From Clostridia bacterium (lineage in GTDB: Bacteria > Bacillota > Clostridia > Peptostreptococcales > Anaerovoracaceae): a DNA stretch of 64,000 nucleotides. The stretch spans positions 62,001-126,000 of the forward strand of contig CABJAP010000010.1 of NCBI GenBank assembly GCA_902363595.1, in the 5' to 3' direction. This document shows positions 23,799-32,572 of this stretch, in pieces. The position numbers and the translations under genes are program-made. The notes beneath the pieces were generated by a model. That model did no database searches, was not told the DNA's origin, and worked only from the letters and a program-made list of their open reading frames with translations. Each line of letters begins with the position of its first letter. Within the stretch, counting starts at the first letter, position 1.

Positions 23799-25067
23799 TT
23801 AAACGATTGGAGGAGTACCTTCCGCGTTTCCTGCGATCGCGTCGATCTGGATCAACGCGTCCTTTGGCAACGCGGATACTCCGACGACTCTCCGTGCAGG
23901 AACACCGTCTGGGAAGAATGTTTTATAAACTTCATCTACTGCCTCAATATCCGCGATATTTTTCAGGAAGATATTTACTTTCACGATATCCTCCATAATA
24001 TGGTCAACGCTTTCAATGATCTCCTTAATATTTTTTAAGCACTGGGAGGCCTGCTCTTTCACACCGCCCGCTACTAGTTCACCGGTTTTTGCGTCGATCG
24101 GCAACTGCGCTGAAATATTATTGTAATGAGAGAAGGCTACCGTCTGCGTAGACAGAGGATCGACTGACACCTTGTCCGTATTGTTGGCTTCAACGATCAG
24201 GCCATGTCTGTCTTCAATTGCCTGTGGAGGCGTCCCATCTCCGTGTGACACCACTGCTTCAATCTGTACGAAGGCATCCATCGGTAAGGCTGCAGCTGCA
24301 ATGACTGTCCGCGCAGGAACATAGGCTGCGGCCCTAGCGATCGCTGAATCTGGAAAAAAGGTTTTATAAACTTGGTTTACAGCTTCAAGATCTGAGAGAT
24401 CCTTAAGGAAGATATTCACTTTCACAATATCATCAAAAGGAACCTCGATACTTTCCAAAATCGCCTTTATATTCTTTAAGCACTGACAAGCCTGTCCTTT
24501 TACATCACTTGCTGTCACCCTTCCCGTTTTTGGGTCGATCGGTAATTGCGCTGATAGGTTATTGTAATGGGAAAAAGCTACTGTCTGCGAAGAGAGAGGA
24601 CAAATTGGCGCATTTGCCGTGGTATTGGTAAGCTTGATCAGGTCGCCTGCCTGCGGTGCGTTTGGAATGGTACCCTCGCCATTTGAAACAAGTGCTTCAA
24701 CCTGTACCAAAGCATCCATAGGCAAGTCAGAAACTGCAGCCATTGTTAATGAAGGAAGGCAACTCGTAAAGTAAGTTTTATAAACTTCGGTCACTGCGTC
24801 AATATCCTTGATTTCCTTAATAAATATGGTAATTCTAACAATATCGCTCATTACATGGTCAATGCTTTCTACAATAGCCTTGATGTTTTTAAAACATTGC
24901 CGGGCCTGCTCTTTTATACCACCTGCTACCAAATTCCCAGATTTGGGATCGATCGGTAATTGCGCTGATAGGTTGTTATAATGAGAAAAGGCTACAGTTT
25001 GCGAATACAGGGGACTTTTGGGCGCGTTTTCTGTATTTCTTGCTAACACAACATTATTGCCGCTCAT
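23799..25067 (-). CDS. Triple-Rid (YjgF/UK114) fusion protein
   Basis: A 422-residue protein made of three tandem Rid domains (about 1-140, 141-288, 289-422), each starting with QTVAFSHYNNLSAQLPID or a close variant. Canonical Rid proteins are single domains of about 130 residues that form trimers with active sites between subunits and hydrolyse reactive enamine/imine intermediates. The catalytic arginine is present in domain 2 (PARTV) and domain 3 (PARRV) but is Leu in domain 1 (PSLTM). A single chain could thus form the trimer in cis with unequal sites (inference). AAGGAG before the ATG at 25067 decides the start. It is last in the operon, suggesting clean-up of imines made by its enzymes. 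The alternative is a binding or structural role. Confidence 0.88.
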   Translation of the reverse strand: MSGNNVVLARNTENAPKSPLYSQTVAFSHYNNLSAQLPIDPKSGNLVAGGIKEQARQCFKNIKAIVESIDHVMSDIVRITIFIKEIKDIDAVTEVYKTYFTSCLPSLTMAAVSDLPMDALVQVEALVSNGEGTIPNAPQAGDLIKLTNTTANAPICPLSSQTVAFSHYNNLSAQLPIDPKTGRVTASDVKGQACQCLKNIKAILESIEVPFDDIVKVNIFLKDLSDLEAVNQVYKTFFPDSAIARAAAYVPARTVIAAAALPMDAFVQIEAVVSHGDGTPPQAIEDRHGLIVEANNTDKVSVDPLSTQTVAFSHYNNISAQLPIDAKTGELVAGGVKEQASQCLKNIKEIIESVDHIMEDIVKVNIFLKNIADIEAVDEVYKTFFPDGVPARRVVGVSALPKDALIQIDAIAGNAEGTPPIV

Positions 25068-25208
25068 AATTGTATACTCCTTTTGAATAAATGAATTAAA
25101 ATATAAATGATTACTTTTAGAATGCCTCATTTACTCAAAAATTATTAATGATCCAAAGGTCGGATTCTTTCGGCGCATTTATTATTTCTTTGAACATAAA
25201 AAACTGGA

Positions 25209-25843
25209 CTAATCTCTAATAAAACTGGTCTCTATGTACTCCTCCTCTGATGACATTTTTATATTCGATCCATGCATTGTCTTAATGAGCCACGCCATAT
25301 TCCTGCCTAGTATCCGCATCGTCTGCATCCCCTCAGCATCCTGCATGACTTCATCCGGCGTTATTCCATGAACTCCATTCCAGCAGTTTTGAGAAGTTAC
25401 GATTGGCATATTGTTATATGCGAAGAATTTATTGAGTCTGTCAAAAGCAGCAGTTGAACCGGATCGACGACAGCTTACAACCGCGGCTGCCGGTTTTCCT
25501 TTTAAAACATCGCTGCTTTTAAAACATCGCTGTTTGCAAAAAACATTCGTTCTAACAAAGAACATATTGCTCCTGTAGGGCCGGCAAAATAAACCGGCGA
25601 TCCAACAATAATGCCGACGGATTGTTCTGCGAGTGCCAGCATATTATTACAAATATCATCATGGACGCACCTTCCTGTCTCCTCACATCCAAAACACGCG
25701 GAGCAGCTGTAAACCGGCTCACGACCTATGTGGACAATGTTCGCATCGACGCCCATCTCCTCCAAACCTTTTTTACATTGAAGCAAAGCGGTATATGTAC
25801 AACCCTTTTCATTCGGGCTGCCGTTAATCATCATTACTTTCAT
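25209..25843 (-). pseudogene. Frameshifted iron-sulfur flavoprotein (flavodoxin-fold oxidoreductase)
   Basis: The first half (25843 to about 25516) starts MKVMMINGSPNEKGCTYTAL, has the Cys cluster CSACFGC-x5-C and IIVGSPVYFAGP, the hallmarks of NADPH-dependent FMN reductase / iron-sulfur flavoproteins. It then leaves frame; the remainder (KGKPAAAVVSCRRSGST ... to 25209) continues in another frame. The cause is visible: a 17-bp unit, CTTTTAAAACATCGCTG on the + strand, occurs twice in tandem (25499-25515 and 25516-25532). Removing one copy restores a 205-residue protein of normal length. AGAGAGAATATG-type start region at 25843. It sits within the MerR-controlled operon, between an SDR gene and the triple-Rid gene. 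It may be a true mutation, a reversible slippage switch, or an assembly error. Confidence 0.8.
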
Positions 25844-25903
25844 ATTCTCTCTCTCATTCCTGACGTTTATCTGCTTAAAAATTACCGATCATGGGAAGCG
25901 GCA

Positions 25904-26674
25904 TCAGCCGAATTTCATTTCAATCGATGCTCCGCCATCAACGACAATTGCTTGTCCCGTAATGTAGGATGCTTTTTCTGACGCAAGGAACACAGCGAGT
26001 CCTGCGACTTCATCCGGGTGGCCATTTCGGTTCATAGGCGTTTTCAGTCCTGCTTCATATGCATCTTCTTCCTGGGACGCCGACGAGATATAGCCGGGCA
26101 ATATGTTATTGATCGTAATATTGTCTTTTGCCGCTTCTATGGCGATGGAACGGCTCATGCCGACAATTCCCGCTTTGCTGGCCGCATACGCGGAATCACC
26201 TTCCGCACCTAACACAGGCCCAATTACAGAGGAAATGTTAATAATCCTCCCCGCCTTCTGTTTTTTCATATTTGGAAGTATTGTTTTCGTCATATTAAAG
26301 GTCGTCATGAAATTCCGGTTGAATTTAAGAAACCATTCCTCTTTTTTCGCGTCGACAAAGTCAGGGTATTCTTCCGGACAGCCTTCGATATGCCACCCTG
26401 CATTATTTATCAAAACGTCAATCTTCCTATACTTGTCGTATAGTTCCTCCAGCATATTTTGTACCTTTTCTGCATTACATAGGTCACAGGTATATGCAGC
26501 GCTCTTCATTCCCAGGCGATTTAAATCATCTGCCCGATCGTATACTTTTTCAACAATATCTGTCAAAATTACGATAGCTCCCAATGCACCAAATTCTTTT
26601 GCAATTGCAAATCCGATCCCTCTTTCAGATGCAGCGCCCGAAATAAGGCAAACTTTATTTTTAAAATCCATCAT
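25904..26674 (-). CDS. Short-chain dehydrogenase/reductase (SDR) (1)
   Basis: A 256-residue NAD(P)-dependent oxidoreductase. SGAASERGIGFAIA is the nucleotide-binding loop, NNAG follows at about 90, and the catalytic set is Ser in INISS and YAASK; the end VDGGASIE is typical of classical SDRs. An acidic residue after beta-strand 2 (LTDIVEK) favours NAD. It begins 16 bases after the NodB-fold hydrolase gene, within the operon. GGGGAGATG before the ATG at 26674. It probably oxidises or reduces an alcohol/keto intermediate of the pathway; the substrate is not readable. Confidence 0.88.
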   Translation of the reverse strand: MMDFKNKVCLISGAASERGIGFAIAKEFGALGAIVILTDIVEKVYDRADDLNRLGMKSAAYTCDLCNAEKVQNMLEELYDKYRKIDVLINNAGWHIEGCPEEYPDFVDAKKEEWFLKFNRNFMTTFNMTKTILPNMKKQKAGRIINISSVIGPVLGAEGDSAYAASKAGIVGMSRSIAIEAAKDNITINNILPGYISSASQEEDAYEAGLKTPMNRNGHPDEVAGLAVFLASEKASYITGQAIVVDGGASIEMKFG

Positions 26675-26690
26675 CGTTCATCTCCCCTTT

Positions 26691-27500
26691 CTACGCATAT
26701 TGCTCTGCGGCATCTATACATCTTAAAAATTCAACATTTTCATGCTTCTTTAGAAATTGGATCAAACGCTCATACATCCTGATTCTGGCCGGGCGGCCTA
26801 TAATCTGCGGATGGCAGGTCAAAGTAAACACATTATCAACGCTTTCCTGATATAAGAATTCAAATTCTTCCGTCCATATTTCATATACTGCGCTGGGAGG
26901 CAGCATGGGAGCGCCCCAATCTTGTGAACTCAAAAGCCAAAACGGAGCATCATCGAGCGTCCAGTTGATCGGAATTTCTACAAGATCCGATTTTTCACCG
27001 AACACTTCCAATTTTCCCATTGAATCAGCTCCCATCATTGTACTGTCATAGGTAAACCCCATTTTTTTTACAATATCAAATGTATTTCGACTGTATTCCC
27101 ATGATGGAGCACGAAAGCCCTTTGGAGCTGATCCGGTTATTTCCTTTAACACGCAATTTGTCTCTTCATATTCTTTCCGTTCCTCCTCGTAGTCATCAAA
27201 GAGATCAGGACATGTATGTGAATATCCATGGTTGCCGATTTCATGCCCTTTCCTATGTATCTTTTCAACCATCTCCGGATGGAGCTCTGCAACTTCTCCG
27301 GGGATAAAAAATGAGCCTTTGATATCGTATTCTTCCAATAAATTGAGGATCCTTGGAACTGCGACATTTGCGCCGTAGCTGCCTTGTGACAACATGGACG
27401 GCCGAATTGTATTTTTGCCGTCCACATTAGCATCCCTCGCTGTCCATAAGGTTTCCGCGTCCACGTCAAAGGTCAGCATAATTTTAAATTTTTTTGCCAT
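26691..27500 (-). CDS. NodB-fold hydrolase (PgdA / cyclic-imidase / PuuE-like)
   Basis: A 269-residue protein of the polysaccharide-deacetylase (NodB) fold: TFDVDAE near the N-terminus, the metal histidines in GNHGYSH, FRAPSWEYS, then EIPINWTLDDAPFW and LTCHPQIIGRPAR. No signal peptide is seen, and the last motifs resemble the Helicobacter HP0310 group and the allantoinase PuuE/cyclic-imide hydrolase group, which act on small ring amides. With amidohydrolase, SDR and transporter genes around it, a cytosolic imide- or amide-cleaving role is more likely than cell-wall deacetylation (inference). AAGGGTG before ATG at 27500; another ATG six codons upstream is possible. It lies 22 bases after amidohydrolase (2). 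Confidence 0.82.
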   Translation of the reverse strand: MAKKFKIMLTFDVDAETLWTARDANVDGKNTIRPSMLSQGSYGANVAVPRILNLLEEYDIKGSFFIPGEVAELHPEMVEKIHRKGHEIGNHGYSHTCPDLFDDYEEERKEYEETNCVLKEITGSAPKGFRAPSWEYSRNTFDIVKKMGFTYDSTMMGADSMGKLEVFGEKSDLVEIPINWTLDDAPFWLLSSQDWGAPMLPPSAVYEIWTEEFEFLYQESVDNVFTLTCHPQIIGRPARIRMYERLIQFLKKHENVEFLRCIDAAEQYA

Positions 27501-27522
27501 AAAACTCACACCCTTCATGAAA

Positions 27523-29226
27523 TTATTTCTTGCAGGAATATACTTCTCTGCCATCGAAAAACGTTTTTAATACTTTTGTATTCTCAATATCCAGATGATC
27601 TATGGCAAAGATATCCCTATCTATTACGATAACATCCGCTTTTTTTCCACATTCTATGCTGCCTATCTCATCTTCCATATGCATCGCGTATGCCGCATCG
27701 ATCGTATAGCCCTTTACCAGCTCCAGTACGCCGGCTCTTTCTTCAGGATTCAGCCGCCACTTGGGGTCGTTCTCGTCTGTAATCTTTTCAGCGCCAAAAT
27801 AATCGGCGTCATAGAGATTTCTCGTAACTCCCGCCTGAATAGCGAAAAACGGATTCGGGTACGGGGAAGACGGATAATCCGCGGAGCAGGTGATGATAAC
27901 ACTGTGGTCGATGAAACTTTTGAGAGGATATTCTGTTTCCGCCCGTTCCTTGCCCAGAAAGACTTCTTCACCGTCGAAATATACGGATGGCTCCTTAAAA
28001 TGCCAATAGGGATTTACACAGGCGATGATATTCAGCTCTGCCATTTTTGAAAAGTCGTCCGCGTGTACAAGCTGCAAATGCGTGATACAATTGCGATGAT
28101 CTCCTTTGACTTTCTCCTGAGCTATCTCCAACGCCTCAACAGCCTTTGACACCGCTTCATCGCCGATAGCGTGGATATGGATATTAAAGCCCCTGCTTAA
28201 AACTTCTATAAAGGTAGCTTTCAAACGTCCTTCATCCCAGAAGAGTTCGCCGCAGTAATTCTCACCTTTGCCGGCTTCAAGGCTATAAGGCTCGCTTAAA
28301 AATGCGTTCAGGCCTTCTACCGTTCCATCTAAAAAGAATTTTGCCGTTGTTACTTTTATTTTTCCGCCTTCCTGATTATACTTTTTTTTCAGCTCCGCTA
28401 GATCGTTTATTTGTATGTATTCATCTTCCAGAACTTTTATTTCTCGCGCGCTCGCCACTCGCAAATTCAGCTGATCCTGTTCATCAAAATATGCAATCGT
28501 TTCTAAAATAGGCGTAGGATCCGATGACGCGGATTGCCGCATAGCCAGGATACTCGTATATCCATAGGATGTAAACAAATCCTGAAACCATTGGTAAGCT
28601 TCCCTTTTTTCTTCCGGAGAAAACTGCTGCTCCGGAAAAAGCTTTTTCGCTTCGTCCTTTAAGATTCCCCAGAGCTCCCCTGTTTTTTCATCCTTTTCAA
28701 TGATTCCGCCATCAATCTCCTCAATCGTTTCCGTAATGCCGGCAAGCTCTAACGCTTTGCTGTTCAGCCAGCATATATGGCCGCCTTCATCAATAATCCC
28801 GATCGGTTTATCGCTGCATATTCGATCCAGCCGTTCCTTTTTGGGGCCTTTCGTGCTCTCTGTCCCAGGAAAAACAGAAGTCTTAAATCCTTTGCCATAA
28901 TACCTGTTTTTTTCCGGATGTTCTTTTATAAATCTTTCAATCACCGCTTCCGTCTCTTCTGCGGTTTTCGCATCGTATAAATCGATATTATGCAGAACAT
29001 TATACGCGTTACCCGGGACGTGGACATGCGTCTCGATCAGTCCCGGCAGGACAGTGTTTCCCTTCACATCCACAACCTTTGTATGGCTGGAGATGTAGCT
29101 TTTGACCTCACTATCGGAACCCGTGAATATAATTTTGTTCGCTTTGATAGCAATGGATTCTACAACTGTGTTATCTTTGTCCATCGTATAGATTTTTCCA
29201 TTAGTAAGAACTGTGTCTGCAATCAT
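27523..29226 (-). CDS. YtcJ-like metal-dependent amidohydrolase (2)
   Basis: A 567-residue amidohydrolase paralogous to that at 19249-20955. It shares the NGKIYTMDKDN start, LPGLIETHVHVPG with H-x-H, FLDGTVEG, IHIHAIGDEAV, the NPFFAIQAGVTR motif and the end region IECGKKADVIVIDRDIF. It would hydrolyse an amide, formamide or imide-type bond in the cytosol. AAGGAG lies before the ATG at 29226; the open frame runs upstream into the next gene without support. It starts 17 bases after SDR (2) and is followed after 22 bases by the NodB-fold gene. Together they could open and then cleave one nitrogen compound (inference). Confidence 0.88.
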   Translation of the reverse strand: MIADTVLTNGKIYTMDKDNTVVESIAIKANKIIFTGSDSEVKSYISSHTKVVDVKGNTVLPGLIETHVHVPGNAYNVLHNIDLYDAKTAEETEAVIERFIKEHPEKNRYYGKGFKTSVFPGTESTKGPKKERLDRICSDKPIGIIDEGGHICWLNSKALELAGITETIEEIDGGIIEKDEKTGELWGILKDEAKKLFPEQQFSPEEKREAYQWFQDLFTSYGYTSILAMRQSASSDPTPILETIAYFDEQDQLNLRVASAREIKVLEDEYIQINDLAELKKKYNQEGGKIKVTTAKFFLDGTVEGLNAFLSEPYSLEAGKGENYCGELFWDEGRLKATFIEVLSRGFNIHIHAIGDEAVSKAVEALEIAQEKVKGDHRNCITHLQLVHADDFSKMAELNIIACVNPYWHFKEPSVYFDGEEVFLGKERAETEYPLKSFIDHSVIITCSADYPSSPYPNPFFAIQAGVTRNLYDADYFGAEKITDENDPKWRLNPEERAGVLELVKGYTIDAAYAMHMEDEIGSIECGKKADVIVIDRDIFAIDHLDIENTKVLKTFFDGREVYSCKK

Positions 29227-29243
29227 AGATGAGCTCCTTTCCG

Positions 29244-30026
29244 TTAAAACCCTGCCGTCAATCCAAAGTCCATAGCCAGACAAACACCCGTAATAGCCGC
29301 TGCCTTTGGCGAGCCCAGAAATGCAATTGCTTTTGCCACTTCTTCCGGTTGGATGTATCTTCCCTGTACGCCGCCCTGGGAAAACGCTTCCCAATTGTAA
29401 CGGTCATATTCTTCCCTGCTCTTAAAGCCTGAGGACTCGAAATCCTTTTGCAGCATTCGCGTATCAACCATATCCGGGCAGACCGCATTGACTCTCACAC
29501 CATGCTCCGCAAATTCTACGGCTAAAGATTTTGTCAGAAGGTTGATTCCGCCTTTGGACGCGCAGTACGCGGCCGCTCCCCTGAACCCGACGAGGCCCGC
29601 ATCCGAGCTTACATTTACGATCGCGCCTTTGGTTTTTATCAGGTGCGGCATGACCTGTCTGCACATCAAAAATGTTCCTTTCAGGTTGATATCGATCACT
29701 TGGTCCCATTCTTCGACGCTGCATGTTAAAGTTGGTTTTTCTATATAGACTCCGGCGCTGTTGACAAGGAGATCGATGCTCTTTTCTCTCTCAGCCACAT
29801 GATTTATGATCCGTTGACAATCAAGCTCTTTTGATACGTCCCCTTGCAGAGCAAAGACGTTGTCGCTTATTTTACTAAGTTCTTCTCTTGCGTCTTTCAG
29901 TTTGTCAGCCGTACGTCCGATCAAGTACACTTTTGCGCCTTTTTCGAGATATTCCACGGCCGCAGCCTTTCCAATTCCTCCCGCACCGCCGCTAATGATA
30001 GCGACGCATCCATTATAACCATTCAT
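29244..30026 (-). CDS. Short-chain dehydrogenase/reductase (SDR) (2)
   Basis: A 260-residue classical SDR: SGGAGGIGKAAA loop, an Arg after beta-2 (LIGRTADKLKD, favouring NADP), NSAG, NVSSDAG, and the catalytic YCASK. Full length with a C-terminal MDFGLTAG in place of the more common VDGG. Its ATG at 30026 overlaps the end of the transporter's C-terminal fragment by four bases (ATGA), so translation is coupled. First enzyme gene of the operon. Substrate not readable. Confidence 0.88.
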   Translation of the reverse strand: MNGYNGCVAIISGGAGGIGKAAAVEYLEKGAKVYLIGRTADKLKDAREELSKISDNVFALQGDVSKELDCQRIINHVAEREKSIDLLVNSAGVYIEKPTLTCSVEEWDQVIDINLKGTFLMCRQVMPHLIKTKGAIVNVSSDAGLVGFRGAAAYCASKGGINLLTKSLAVEFAEHGVRVNAVCPDMVDTRMLQKDFESSGFKSREEYDRYNWEAFSQGGVQGRYIQPEEVAKAIAFLGSPKAAAITGVCLAMDFGLTAGF

Positions 30027-30340
30027 TTTAAGCCCTCCTGCTTTGTATCAATTCTGTTTGTGGCATCATCTTTTTTCTTGTGTATCCCATAGAAAACAAT
30101 TGCCAATATAAAGCTTACGGCAGCTGTACCGACCACACCGCCCATAAAAAGATTGAAAATATGCTCGTTCCCATAGGTTTCGATATAATAGGCCGGGTCT
30201 TCGTACCAGTTCAAAAAGAAGTATCCAATTGCCACCAGAACGCCTAACATGAAGTAAAAAAACGCGATTCTCTTCATATCGCCGTATGGCATTTTTGTCT
30301 TAGGATTTTCAGGATTATGTTCAGGATCTTTTTTCGTCAT
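30023..30340 (-). pseudogene. C-terminal part of the frameshifted APC transporter
   Basis: 105 codons with two membrane helices (IAFFYFMLGVLVAIGYFF and FNLFMGGVVGTAAVSFILAI) after a hydrophilic stretch, KKDPEHNPENPKTKMPYGDMKR. That linker is the usual loop of APC permeases before helix 11 (RKKxP...PFKxPYG). The same frame stays open upstream of its first ATG to about 30390, overlapping the end of the larger transporter piece. It is therefore best read as helices 11 and 12 of that transporter after a frameshift. A separate small membrane subunit is the alternative. Confidence 0.65.
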
Positions 30341-30363
30341 TCCGCCTAAAGACTTTCTTGCAA

Positions 30364-31449
30364 TTACATCATCAATGAGGTCGGAAACAAGATTGCCGTT
30401 ACAGTTAGGATCGCAATCACATCAAAAGAAAACGACGCGAATAGAACGCTTAGCGCTACCATCAAAGCCCATCCCACAATTGGCACACTATTTTTGTTTG
30501 TCTTCGTCAAAATTTTAGGCGCCAGGTTATCTTCCGCAAGTACCAAAAAGGCTCTTGATGAAGTGGCCATCCAACTATTGTAAGTGGATATCTGCCCCAG
30601 GAAAGCGACTACCACAAAGAACACGGCCCATCCAGAACCTGCGAGCGCCGCTACATCGCCATAGGATACACCATCTGTACCCCAGCTTTTCCATTGACCA
30701 ACACTGCAAAGCCCTGCTATCGTTGTTGGTACATACGTTAAGATGATTAAGGGGACTACAATCATCAGCGCTTTTGGGATAACTTGTGGATTTTCCAGTT
30801 CCCCAGCCACATTGGCCATAGATTCATATCCGGTATACATCCACATACCAATCGCCAGCGCTCCCCCAACAGATGCGATTACGCTTTGATCCTCGCGGGC
30901 AAACGGCTCTACCGGATTATACTGGGCGTGTGAGAATCCTATAATGATGACGCAAGCAAATGCGGCCACGATCAATATACCCAAAACCGTTCCTACCGCA
31001 GCCACATCTTTTACACCCTTATAATTGATAAATGCAAATATCGCAATAAGAATCAACTTGAAGATATATGTATAGGTGTCATTCCAATTTAATAAAGATC
31101 CCATATAGTCCCCCGCAAGGACAACATAAATTGGAACTCCTACATAGTAAGAAACCAGTCTTCCAAAGCAACTCTGAAATCCCCAAAATTCACCGAAAGC
31201 CCTCTTTACCCATACATAGCTGCCCCCTTCATAGGGAAGCGCCGACCCCAGTTCTGCGGATATCAACGCATTGGGCACAGCCCAGAAGAAAGGGATAACA
31301 ATTAGCATTACCACGGTCAATCCGGGTCCGGCAAACGGAATCATATCTTCAATTCCAAATGCGCCCGCACAAGCCATGGCATAAATCATAAATACTACGC
31401 CGATCACACCGACTTTTTGTTTTGGCTTTGAATTTTCACTATCATTCAT
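30364..31449 (-). pseudogene. APC-superfamily transporter, N-terminal ten helices (frameshifted)
   Basis: 361 codons with ten hydrophobic helices. Typical APC features: GVIGVVFMIYAMACAGAFGIEDMI at helix 1, ALPYEGGSYVWVKRAFG, and GMWMYTGYESMANVAGELENPQ at helix 6. The frame stops in the tenth helix after FPTSLMM, while full members have 12 helices and 450-500 residues. The missing two helices are encoded directly downstream in another frame (30023-30340). One or two inserted or lost bases near 30355-30370 would rejoin them. GGAGATGAGG precedes the ATG at 31449. It is first in the operon and is served by the MerR-type promoter at 31507-31537. Confidence 0.75.
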
Positions 31450-31506
31450 TTCCTCATCTCCTTTACAAAATTCCAATTTTTATAATATTTAAAATTTACT
31501 GATTTT

Positions 31507-31537
31507 ATGGTAAGCTATAAAGGAACTTTATAGTCAA
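31507..31537 (-). promoter_or_regulatory. MerR-type promoter/operator of the catabolic operon
   Basis: On the minus strand TTGACT (31537-31532), a 19-base spacer, and TACCAT (31512-31507). Over the spacer lies a perfect dyad, CTATAAAG-gaa-CTTTATAG (31515-31533). A 19-base spacer with a centred dyad is the signature of promoters twisted open by MerR-family activators; the MerR gene starts 14 bases from the dyad on the other strand. Confidence 0.75.
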
Positions 31538-31547
31538 GGAGTATTTT

Positions 31548-32393
31548 ATGTTAAATGATTACGAAATAAATGAGCTAAACGAGCATGGGCTCTATACGAC
31601 CGGGCAGTTCGCGAAAATGTTTGACATCGAAAAATCCACACTTCATTATTATGATAAGATTGGCTTGATTTCCCCCCAGATAAAAGGCGACAATAACTAT
31701 CGATATTATTCTTGGCAGCAGTTTGACGATATTACACTGATTTTAACGCTGCGTGAATTGGATATGCCAATATTGGAGATCAAAAAATACGTTGAAAATC
31801 GAACGCCAGAGAAATTTGCCAAGCTATTGAACAAAACAGCGGCGCAGCTCGAAGAAAGGCTTGCACAGATTTTACGGATCCAGAAATTTATAAACGGCAG
31901 ACGGAGCATTACAGAGGAAGCGTTGAACGCTGAATTAAATAAAATTAAAATTCAACATCTTCCTGAAGAATTTTTCTATGTCACTGCTTTCGATGGAAAC
32001 CCTTACGTTATTGAAGAAGTTTATCATTACGAAGGCTATCATAACAAAAGCCTAAAGCTGCTTGATATCTATTCGCCTTATTCTGTAGGTGAAATTACCC
32101 ATATTGATTCCATATATGAAAATAAAATTATTCATCATAAATATTTTCAGACAAAGCTTACAAACAAAAACGACTATTCCGATCCCTGGATACATCCAGA
32201 AGGGGATTATCTTACCATTTATCATAAAGATGGATATTGGAAGACTCCCAAATACCATAAGCAGCTTTTAGCGTTTGCAAAAGATAGCGGACTGGAAACA
32301 GATAACTATTTTTATGATGAATATCTTTTAGATGAAATGACCACCAACACGATGGACTCATATTTCATCCGCATCTCACTGTTGACGAGATAA
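31548..32393 (+). CDS. MerR-family regulator with GyrI-like ligand domain
   Basis: A 281-residue BmrR-type regulator. The MerR helix-turn-helix is at about 15-85 (YTTGQFAKMFDIEKSTLHYYDKIGL, then NNYRYYSWQQFDD), a dimer coiled coil at about 90-125, and a C-terminal domain of about 150 residues of GyrI/effector-binding type that would bind a small organic ligand. AAGGAG before the ATG. It is divergent from the catabolic operon, whose promoter has the MerR-type 19-base spacer and dyad, so it should activate the operon on binding its substrate or a product. Within the 30-bp direct repeats. Confidence 0.88.
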   Translation: MLNDYEINELNEHGLYTTGQFAKMFDIEKSTLHYYDKIGLISPQIKGDNNYRYYSWQQFDDITLILTLRELDMPILEIKKYVENRTPEKFAKLLNKTAAQLEERLAQILRIQKFINGRRSITEEALNAELNKIKIQHLPEEFFYVTAFDGNPYVIEEVYHYEGYHNKSLKLLDIYSPYSVGEITHIDSIYENKIIHHKYFQTKLTNKNDYSDPWIHPEGDYLTIYHKDGYWKTPKYHKQLLAFAKDSGLETDNYFYDEYLLDEMTTNTMDSYFIRISLLTR

Positions 32394-32406
32394 ATTATTT
32401 CCCCCG

Positions 32407-32436
32407 CCCTCTGTCCATTAATAAAATGTAGTGATA
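32407..32436 (+). repeat. 30-bp direct repeat, right copy
   Basis: 26 of 30 bases match 23532-23561. It lies 13 bases after the MerR stop codon. Confidence 0.55.
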
Positions 32437-32572
32437 TAATAAAATGTGACAGCTACGATTGCTCCCAGAGAGACGCCACGGCGGTCAATTCCTATTTTGG
32501 CGAATATATGGCCTAGTACAGCTATGTGCCACACACAACCAGTACGCGAATTTGAGATTGGGAGGAAATCCA

